From Caulobacteraceae bacterium (GTDB taxonomy: Bacteria > Pseudomonadota > Alphaproteobacteria > Caulobacterales > Caulobacteraceae), in the NCBI GenBank assembly GCA_025351125.1, contig JANXWN010000193.1, positions 1-10,213 of the forward strand: DNA of 10,213 nucleotides. Direction: 5' to 3'. Every line of letters begins with the position of its first letter. Within the stretch, counting starts at the first letter, position 1. The position numbers and the translations under genes were made by a program. Positions 1 to 5,317 of the stretch are shown piece by piece. The notes beneath the pieces are model-generated. The model made no database searches, was not told the DNA's origin, and saw only the letters and a program-made list of their open reading frames with translations.

Positions 1-527
1 TCTGCCGTCCCCCAATCCACGGCCGCCAGCCAGCCGGCGTTGCAATGGGTCAGGATGTTGACGGTCTCGCCGACCTTGCGCGCGGCGACCGCGCCGATAA
101 TGTCGGCGCCGCATTCGCCGATCTTGCGGCACGCCGCGACATCATCCTCGGCGACCGCAGCGGCCTCGTTCGCGGCCGCCTCCGCGCGGGCCGAAGGGGG
201 CAGGGCCGTCACGGCCGAATAGACCCGCGCCAGCGCCCACGCTAAATTCACCGCCGTTGGCCGGGTGGCGGCGAGGCTCGCCCGCGCGCGGGCGAGGCCG
301 GCGTCCGAGGGATCGCCGCGCAGGGCCAGAGCTAGCCCCCAGGCCGCGGTAACGCCGATCAAGGGCGCGCCGCGAACTTGCATATCAGCGATTGCGCGAA
401 CGGCGTCGCCCAATCGATTGAGGCGAATGATCTCCACGCGATGGGGCAGCTTGGTTTGATCGATGATCTCCACGGCGCCGTCGGCGGTGGGCCAGATCGT
501 TCGCATGGGCTGGCCGTGGACTAACAT
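1..527 (-). CDS. mtnA: methylthioribose-1-phosphate isomerase, N-terminal half (cut by window edge)
   Basis: MtnA isomerises 5-methylthioribose 1-phosphate to methylthioribulose 1-phosphate, a cytoplasmic step of methionine salvage (or of related shunts that use methylthioadenosine). About 175 of the usual 350-370 residues are visible. Family signatures are clear: an RTIW segment near residues 9-12, IIDQTKLPH at 21-29, the phosphate-binding MQVRGAPLIGVTAAWG at about 49-64, and ILTHCNAGW at 158-166. C162 sits where the family's catalytic cysteine is expected. The second catalytic residue (Asp) lies beyond the window. I start at the ATG whose complement is 525-527, because homologues carry a few residues before RTIW; an internal ATG eight codons on is the alternative and has no better ribosome site. 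The gene lies 25 bp downstream of the GST-like gene in the same direction, so the two are probably cotranscribed. Confidence 0.93.
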   Translation of the reverse strand, partial: MLVHGQPMRTIWPTADGAVEIIDQTKLPHRVEIIRLNRLGDAVRAIADMQVRGAPLIGVTAAWGLALALRGDPSDAGLARARASLAATRPTAVNLAWALARVYSAVTALPPSARAEAAANEAAAVAEDDVAACRKIGECGADIIGAVAARKVGETVNILTHCNAGWLAAVDWGTA

Positions 528-552
528 GCGGGACACGGCTCGCTGACCGCCA

Positions 553-1176
553 TCATCCATCCCATCCTGGCGAAAACAGAAATCGTTCCGCCCATAACGC
601 CGCCAGTCTCGGATCGTCGTCGACGTGGCGAACAACATCGCCCATGCGCGGCGCGACCTCGTAAAACCGCCGACGATGAGGTTCCCAGCGCGATAAAATC
701 GTCACGTAGAGATCCAAAACCGTCAGCGAATCGCCGAGCAAATACCGCCCAGGCGAGATCTGCTTTTCCATAATCTCCCAACACGCCGCAATTCGATGGT
801 CGATCCGGGCGCGTAAGGCACCCTCGTGGGCGTTGTCGGCAGCCATCGGGCCCGGTTCATCGCGGATCCAATACAGTGAATAAATCGCGGCTGAAACGAA
901 AGCCATCCACCGCAGATACGCGGCGCGTGACGGTTCGCCGATGCGCGGCGCCAAACCGACCCCCGGAAATTCATCGGCCAGCCAGATCAGGATCGCCGCG
1001 CTCTCGGTCATCAGTTCGCCGCTCGGCAAAACCAAGGCCGGAACCTGCCGCATGGGGTTGATGGGATGGTTCTCACCGGCTTCGACACGGTAGGGCGCGC
1101 CGATGATTGTGAGCGCCGCCTCGACGCACACCGAGCCAGTGGACTGACCGCCGAACACCACAAATTCCTGGGTCAT
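553..1176 (-). CDS. glutathione S-transferase family protein
   Basis: This is a 207-residue cytosolic GST-fold protein, a normal length for the family. The N-terminal thioredoxin-like domain (about 1-75) has the cis-proline motif VPAL (P46) and the glutathione-binding ES pair (E58, S59). S12 or S15 near the N-terminus could be the residue that activates the thiol. The C-terminal all-helical domain (about 85-200) contains GDSLTVLDLYV near 148-158, including the T-x-x-D N-capping box (T152, D155) typical of GSTs. The start is the ATG complementary to 1174-1176, preceded by GGGGA at a suitable distance; a GTG eight codons upstream (1200) is possible but adds nothing GST-like. The gene precedes mtnA by 25 bp. 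The substrate cannot be read from sequence; the pairing suggests, but does not show, a link to thio-compound or methylthioadenosine metabolism. Confidence 0.9.
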   Translation of the reverse strand: MTQEFVVFGGQSTGSVCVEAALTIIGAPYRVEAGENHPINPMRQVPALVLPSGELMTESAAILIWLADEFPGVGLAPRIGEPSRAAYLRWMAFVSAAIYSLYWIRDEPGPMAADNAHEGALRARIDHRIAACWEIMEKQISPGRYLLGDSLTVLDLYVTILSRWEPHRRRFYEVAPRMGDVVRHVDDDPRLAALWAERFLFSPGWDG

Positions 1177-1321
1177 TGATTTGTCCCCAAATTCCCCCAC
1201 ATAATCTTGTAGGCCAACGTTAACTTCCCGCTAGATGTTGTCTTGCACACTGATAGTGTCAGGGGTTCGTAAGGTTCGCGACAATATGCGAATCGGCCCC
1301 GTCTTTTGGATACCGCCGCCG
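1177..1321. other. divergent intergenic region between GST and nrdB genes
   Basis: These 145 bp separate the leftward GST gene from the rightward nrdB gene and must hold both promoters unless longer leaders exist. It contains GTTAAC at 1219-1224, a perfect 5-bp inverted repeat at 1247-1259, and ACAATAT at 1281-1287. TTGCAC at 1243-1248 could act as a -35 element for nrdB, but the matching -10 17 bp downstream is poor, so I do not assign a promoter. An in-frame ATG at 1235 and another at 1286 extend the nrdB frame into this region; I regard both as leader sequence. Confidence 0.6.
1247..1290 (+). promoter_or_regulatory. possible paired NrdR-type operator upstream of nrdB
   Basis: ACACTGATAGTGT at 1247-1259 is a perfect 5-bp inverted repeat with a 3-bp centre. 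A second element, GACAATATGCG at 1280-1290, contains ACAATAT, which resembles a half of known NrdR boxes. The two centres are about 31 bp apart, close to three helical turns, the spacing known for NrdR box pairs that repress ribonucleotide reductase genes. Against this, the first palindrome is shorter than the 16-bp consensus and the second is only good on its left half. The location just before a ribonucleotide reductase gene is the main support. Confidence 0.33.
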
Positions 1322-2377
1322 ATGACCCTCGTCACACCCGCCCTGATCATTCCGTCGGCCAAACCCGACCTGTTGACGTCGTCGCCAGCCTATAAGCCTT
1401 TCCGCTACCCGTGGGCGTACGATTTTTGGAAGCGCCAGCAGCAAGTCCATTGGATGCCCGAGGAGGTTCCGCTGGGCGAGGACTGCAAGGACTGGGCGAC
1501 CAAGCTGAATGATCGCGAACGCAACCTACTAACCCAGATTTTCCGCTTCTTTACCCAGTCGGACGTCGAGGTCAACGACAACTATATGGAACGCTACGCC
1601 ACGGTCTTCAAACCGACCGAGGTCAAGATGATGCTGGCGGCGTTTTCGAACATGGAAACGATTCATATCGCCGCCTATGCCTTGCTGTTGGAAACCATCG
1701 GGATGCCCGAATCGGAGTTTTCGGCCTTCCTTGAGCTTGAAGCGCTCAAGGCCAAACACGACTATATGCAAAAATTCGGCATGAATTCGAACGCCGATAT
1801 CGCCCGGACCTTGGCGATGTTCGGCGGCTTTACCGAGGGTCTGCAATTGTTCGCCAGCTTCGCTATGTTGATGAACTTTCCTCGCTTCAACAAGATGAAG
1901 GGCATGGGACAGATCGTATCCTGGAGCGTGCGCGACGAGAGCCTGCACTGCGAGGGGATCGTCAAGTTATACCACGCCTTCAACGCCGAAACCGGCGCGG
2001 TCACCAAAACGGTGGCTGACGATATCGTCGACTGTTGCAAAACCGTGGTCGGCCTGGAAGACCGCTTCATCGATTTGGCCTTCGAGGCCGGCGAAGTCCA
2101 GGGCATGACGCCCGACGACATCAAAGCCTACATCCGTTTCATCGCCGACTGGCGCCTGCGCCAATTGGGCCTGCCGGAGGTTTACGGCGCCAAGGAAAAC
2201 CCTCTGCCGTGGCTGCAAAGCATGTTGTCGGGCGTCGAACACGCCAACTTCTTTGAAGCCCGATCGACGGAATATTCCAAGGCGGCGACCCGCGGCTCGT
2301 GGCACGGCGGCGCCGGCGTCTGGTCAGCGTTCGACGACATGATGGCCAAGCGAGACGCACCGCAATCGACGCACTGA
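1322..2377 (+). CDS. nrdB: class I ribonucleotide reductase small (radical-bearing) subunit
   Basis: NrdB pairs with the large subunit NrdA to reduce ribonucleoside diphosphates to deoxynucleotides; it holds the dimetal centre and the radical. The protein is 351 residues from the chosen ATG. All expected residues are present with the spacing of E. coli NrdB: D81, E112, H115, then E172, E206 and H209 as ligands, and Y119 four residues after H115 as the radical tyrosine (ETIHIAAY). Other hallmarks are YKPFRYPWAY near the N-terminus, FTEGLQLFASF, WSVRDESLH, and NFFEARSTEYSKAA near the C-terminus. The ATG at 1322 places the conserved segment near the N-terminus as in homologues; the ATGs at 1235 and 1286 would put candidate operator DNA inside the gene. 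The ribosome site before 1322 is weak. No nrdA lies beside it here, so NrdA must be encoded elsewhere. Confidence 0.95.
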   Translation: MTLVTPALIIPSAKPDLLTSSPAYKPFRYPWAYDFWKRQQQVHWMPEEVPLGEDCKDWATKLNDRERNLLTQIFRFFTQSDVEVNDNYMERYATVFKPTEVKMMLAAFSNMETIHIAAYALLLETIGMPESEFSAFLELEALKAKHDYMQKFGMNSNADIARTLAMFGGFTEGLQLFASFAMLMNFPRFNKMKGMGQIVSWSVRDESLHCEGIVKLYHAFNAETGAVTKTVADDIVDCCKTVVGLEDRFIDLAFEAGEVQGMTPDDIKAYIRFIADWRLRQLGLPEVYGAKENPLPWLQSMLSGVEHANFFEARSTEYSKAATRGSWHGGAGVWSAFDDMMAKRDAPQSTH

Positions 2378-2455
2378 GTGCTTTTGTCGCGGGGCGTCCG
2401 GCTTCGTTGGTCGCGATGTCTGGCCTTTGTCATTGAGTCCGGCTAACACCGCGCC

Positions 2456-3232
2456 ATGACCAGACGCGTTGCCCTGGAAGGCGTCGACAACTTCCGAGAC
2501 TATGGCGATTACCCGACGTCGTCGGGACGTCGGTTAGACCGGGGCAAGCTCTACCGATCGGCCAGCCATGGCCGCGCCACGGACGCCGATTTGGCGACAA
2601 TCTCGGCGCTCGGTTTGGCTGTCGTCGTCGATCTGCGACGCGAAACCGAGCAAACCCGCGATCCGTCGCGCCGCCCAAAGAATTTTCAAGGTCAGATTAT
2701 CACGAGCGACAAGGCGGCGAACGAGGAGGATGGCTGGATCAAACACCTCCAGTCTTCCGACCTGACGGAAGACGCTTTTCGCAACTATATGGTGACCTAT
2801 TACCAAGAAGCGCCGTTCGACCCGCGTCACATCGACCTGTTCACCCGTTATTTTGCAGCCTTGGCGGTTACCGACGGCCCGATCTTGATCCACTGCGCCG
2901 CCGGCAAGGATCGTACAGGCCTTTTGGTCGCCCTTACCCACCATCTGCTGGGTGTTCATCCCGATGACGCCTTAGCTGATTATCTGCTGACGAATGACGT
3001 TGAGCGGCTTGAACGGCGGTTGCCGCTCGTCACTGAATACATCAGCGCTTTTTCCGGCAAGACACCCACCGACGCCGCCGTACGCGTCGCGATGGGCGTT
3101 GAACCGCACTATTTGGAGGCGGCGCTAGGCGAGATAAAGAACCGTTTTGGCGGGACCGACCGCTATATTGAGCGGATTTTGCGTGTCGACCCTGCCTCGC
3201 GGGACGTGATCAGCGCCCGATTGCTGTCTTAA
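2456..3232 (+). CDS. tyrosine-protein phosphatase (CX5R, Y_phosphatase3-like)
   Basis: This 258-residue protein belongs to the bacterial tyrosine (or phosphoinositide) phosphatases related to Mycobacterium PtpB. The catalytic P-loop is HCAAGKDRTG at 146-155, with nucleophile C147 and phosphate-binding R153. An N-terminal NFRDYG motif at 12-17 and LYRSASH at 32-38 are also typical, as is the VVDLR strand near 57-61. There is no signal peptide, so it should be cytoplasmic. The C-terminal helices (about 190-258) resemble those of the family. It begins 78 bp after nrdB in the same direction with no clear terminator between, so readthrough from nrdB is possible, but I see no functional link. No strong Shine-Dalgarno sequence precedes the ATG. 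The true substrate, phosphotyrosine, phosphoserine or a phospholipid, cannot be decided. Confidence 0.9.
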   Translation: MTRRVALEGVDNFRDYGDYPTSSGRRLDRGKLYRSASHGRATDADLATISALGLAVVVDLRRETEQTRDPSRRPKNFQGQIITSDKAANEEDGWIKHLQSSDLTEDAFRNYMVTYYQEAPFDPRHIDLFTRYFAALAVTDGPILIHCAAGKDRTGLLVALTHHLLGVHPDDALADYLLTNDVERLERRLPLVTEYISAFSGKTPTDAAVRVAMGVEPHYLEAALGEIKNRFGGTDRYIERILRVDPASRDVISARLLS

Positions 3233-3271
3233 AAAAACGCCCGCCGCAACCGGATCGGTCGACGACGGGCG
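3232..3271 (-). terminator. rho-independent terminator for the minus-strand operon
   Basis: On the minus strand a GC-rich 9-bp stem (arms 3263-3271 and 3238-3246, one mismatch) with an inner ACCG/CGGT stem (3249-3252 with 3256-3259) is followed directly by seven Ts (complement of 3231-3237). This is the classical layout. It lies about 110 bp past the stop of the small exported-protein gene and abuts the stop codon of the convergent phosphatase gene. Read on the plus strand there is no T-run after the hairpin, so it should act mainly on leftward transcription. Confidence 0.8.
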
Positions 3272-3277
3272 CCAAGG

Positions 3278-3304
3278 AAAACCATGAAGCCTCATACTTC
3301 ATGG
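3278..3304 (-). terminator. second hairpin with short T-run, tandem terminator candidate
   Basis: CCATGAAG (3282-3289) and CTTCATGG (3297-3304) form a perfect 8-bp inverted repeat around a 7-nt loop. On the minus strand it is followed by four Ts (complement of 3278-3281). The stem is less GC-rich than the one at 3238-3271, so it may be a weaker first terminator or an RNA-stabilising stem at the 3' end of the operon transcript. Confidence 0.5.
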
Positions 3305-3379
3305 ACGATATTGCCCTGTCGGGCGGCGATATCCGAATCACCATGACGTGAGACGGTTTTGTCGTCCGGCCGCGACGCG

Positions 3380-3922
3380 CTAGAATCGGCGAAGCGGCGT
3401 CCCCGCGGTGATGGCGTCTGGAACCTTGCGAACCGGCGGAAGACGCCAATCGCCGTGGAAACTAAAATTCAGAGTGCGGCACAGCCGGACGCCCCCGGTG
3501 GCCGAGGGCCCCACGACATAGACCCGCAAATCTCGGTTGAGACGTGGCCTGCCAAACGCCATCCAGGCCTTCTCCGACCCGGGACAAAAGGCGGCGATCA
3601 TCGCGGCCCCCTCACGATCGGATTTTATGGAATACACGTCACGCTCGGTGGCCGTTGCACCGATGAGCGGGGTCAGACCCGTCACGTTCAAATCGCTTTC
3701 GCGAACCGGTTGCAACTCCGCGGTCGCTTGAGCCTCGGTGGCGCGGACACTCATCATGGTGGTGTGGAACAGGCCTTGTCTGAACTCGAAGGTCAGAGAT
3801 CCCGCCGCGATCCGGGTTTCAGGGTCGGCCGGATCATATGAATAAAGCCGCACGGCGTCGGCGCGCGCCGACGGGGCAAGAACCAGCAGCGCGACGATCG
3901 CGAGAACTCTAGGCGGCGTCAA
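3380..3922 (-). CDS. small exported protein of unknown function, TTG start
   Basis: The 180-residue product begins with a signal peptide: a short N-region, a hydrophobic stretch VLAIVALLVLA at about 6-16, and a likely cleavage after ARA at 19-21. The mature part is mixed alpha/beta in character with two cysteines, C113 (AAFCPGS) and C148 (VRLCRTL), that could form a disulfide. Segments such as LYSYDPADPETR near 26-37 and SFHGDWRLPP near 154-163 look conserved to me among alphaproteobacterial hypothetical proteins, but I cannot assign a function. The start is TTG (complement of 3920-3922), overlapping the TGA of the upstream lipoprotein gene in a TTGA arrangement; no ATG or GTG follows before the signal peptide ends, and no Shine-Dalgarno sequence is obvious, so translational coupling is likely. 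It is the last gene before the terminators. Confidence 0.75.
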   Translation of the reverse strand: MTPPRVLAIVALLVLAPSARADAVRLYSYDPADPETRIAAGSLTFEFRQGLFHTTMMSVRATEAQATAELQPVRESDLNVTGLTPLIGATATERDVYSIKSDREGAAMIAAFCPGSEKAWMAFGRPRLNRDLRVYVVGPSATGGVRLCRTLNFSFHGDWRLPPVRKVPDAITAGTPLRRF

Positions 3923-4455
3923 GGGCGGCGGCCGCGCGACAAGGCCGAGCTAGCGTCGAAATCGACCAGACGCCAAACACCGGCTTCATCCGCAAAGGTC
4001 AACAAACACGGGCCTTGCCGCCGGACGATGACGCAAACCCGACCATCAGGCAGCGCCGTCAGCACGGCGGTGAGTGAAAGCCGGTTCGGTATGGGCGTAT
4101 TGGCGCTGTAGCCGTAATAGGCCGCTACATCCCGAAACACCGCCGGTTGCAGCAAGACGTCGCCGGCCAAGCGCGAGGCGGGACCCGACAACCACGCGCC
4201 TAACAGAGTCAGCCCCGAAGGCATATGCGCCGACCGCGCGCGCCGCATCATTTCGGACTGGACGCGCGCGTCTAACGCCCGGCGATCGACGTGCGCGTCG
4301 AACGTGGCTTGGTCGTCATCGCGAATGGACACCATCAAGGCGTGGATGTCGCCGGCCGCGGCGAAACGGTCAGTCGCCGCGCAACCGGCCAAAATAACGG
4401 TGCTTAAGAAGAGGATGAGGGCTCTGGGAGCATTTACCATTTCATTTTTTGCCAT
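3919..4455 (-). CDS. predicted lipoprotein, DUF2939-like
   Basis: This 178-residue protein has a lipoprotein signal: hydrophobic ALILFLSTVI then the lipobox LAGC with acylated C25 (C20 if the ATG five codons later is used). The mature part begins with a stretch typical of DUF2939-like proteins: a helix ending in IRDDDQATFDAHVDRRALDA at about 44-63, resembling proteins of unknown role in Proteobacteria. Two further cysteines, C141 and C150, lie near a C-terminal beta region ending in WRLVDFDAS. It should be anchored in a membrane facing the periplasm. It lies 12 bp downstream of the hydrolase gene and overlaps the next gene by 4 bp. The family assignment is by eye from the motif style and is moderate; the export and lipidation are clear. 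Confidence 0.8.
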   Translation of the reverse strand: MAKNEMVNAPRALILFLSTVILAGCAATDRFAAAGDIHALMVSIRDDDQATFDAHVDRRALDARVQSEMMRRARSAHMPSGLTLLGAWLSGPASRLAGDVLLQPAVFRDVAAYYGYSANTPIPNRLSLTAVLTALPDGRVCVIVRRQGPCLLTFADEAGVWRLVDFDASSALSRGRRP

Positions 4456-4467
4456 CGCTTCACAGCC

Positions 4468-5277
4468 TCAGGCACCCGTGCGTTGTTTGAAAAAAGCAAT
4501 GACTCGCGCTTCCGCGGCCTTGGTCGGACCATCCACATCGTCGTCTCGCAAGTGAATGGTGAGGACCGAGTGCGGGGCCATGGCCGTACCCTGCAGGCCA
4601 TCCGCGGCCGCAAGTTCAATGGCTTCAAACCGATCGCCGAAAGTCCGTTTCAAGGCCTCGAAACGCGCATCCGGCACGAAATTATCGCCATGAAACCGCA
4701 GACCGATCATCGAAAGGTCTTCCTCGGCGAATCGTCGTTTAGCGCAGGCGATCTCGCCCGCCGAGACGCCGATACCCGCCATGCGCCTCTTTGAAAATGC
4801 CGGCAGCGGGAGAGAAGGCTGCGATAACACCGGGGCGACGACGCACGGTTCGGTCATCATCGCCAATGCGAAGTTTCCGGTAAAGCACATGCCAACAGCG
4901 CCCACGCCCTTGCCGCCGCAATCAGCGTGGACCCGCACGGCCAGGGCTCTGAGCCAATCGACGATGGGACTTGAGGCGTCGGTCGCCCAAGCGTGAAATT
5001 CTCGGCGTATACAGATGCCGTTGATCATCGATGTCAGCCCATAGCCGGCCGATACGGGACGTCCCGGTTCGCCAAACAGGCTGGGACAAAACACCGTCAT
5101 GCCCGCCGCCGCCACGCGGTCAGCGAAGCGAATGACCAGGGGATGCAGGCCCGGCATTTCATGAATGACAATGACCGCCGGTCCGGAGCCGCGCCGCCAC
5201 ACCGGTCGTGTCCAACGACCCGCCGGATCGGTAAAATCAAATTTTTCATACGCCGACAGCGCTTCTTCGTATGACAT
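4468..5277 (-). CDS. dienelactone hydrolase family protein
   Basis: This 269-residue alpha/beta hydrolase belongs to the dienelactone hydrolase family. The nucleophile elbow is GMCFTG with C131, the family's cysteine in place of the usual serine. The conserved HEMPGLH near 39-45 includes E40, equivalent to the glutamate that activates the cysteine in Pseudomonas dienelactone hydrolase. D198 in GDNFVP and H236 in APHSV complete the triad. No signal peptide is seen, so it is cytoplasmic. The ATG complementary to 5275-5277 has a strong AAAGGA ribosome site seven bases upstream; the frame is open further upstream, but that stretch overlaps the autotransporter gene and looks non-coding. It lies 40 bp after the autotransporter gene and 12 bp before the lipoprotein gene. 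Many members of this family are not involved in chloroaromatic degradation, and the substrate here is unknown. Confidence 0.92.
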   Translation of the reverse strand: MSYEEALSAYEKFDFTDPAGRWTRPVWRRGSGPAVIVIHEMPGLHPLVIRFADRVAAAGMTVFCPSLFGEPGRPVSAGYGLTSMINGICIRREFHAWATDASSPIVDWLRALAVRVHADCGGKGVGAVGMCFTGNFALAMMTEPCVVAPVLSQPSLPLPAFSKRRMAGIGVSAGEIACAKRRFAEEDLSMIGLRFHGDNFVPDARFEALKRTFGDRFEAIELAAADGLQGTAMAPHSVLTIHLRDDDVDGPTKAAEARVIAFFKQRTGA

Positions 5278-5317
5278 GGGCTTGTCCTTTGTAGCCGGCG
5301 GTCGGCGCCAGAAGCGA

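Noticed and set aside
40..459. Plus-strand open frames at the left edge
   Set aside because: The minus strand reads as MtnA with several family motifs over the same bases.
1235..1321. N-terminal extension of nrdB from the ATG at 1235 or 1286
   Set aside because: The extra residues do not resemble NrdB, 1235 lacks a ribosome site, and the region holds the candidate operator. The 1286 start has a weak AAGG upstream, so it remains a minor alternative.
1529..2305. Minus-strand open frames across nrdB
   Set aside because: They are antisense to a highly conserved enzyme gene and show no domain or ribosome site.
3359..3841. 160-codon plus-strand open frame opposite the exported-protein gene
   Set aside because: It is antisense to a gene with a clear signal peptide and operon context, and its composition is that of a GC-rich shadow frame.
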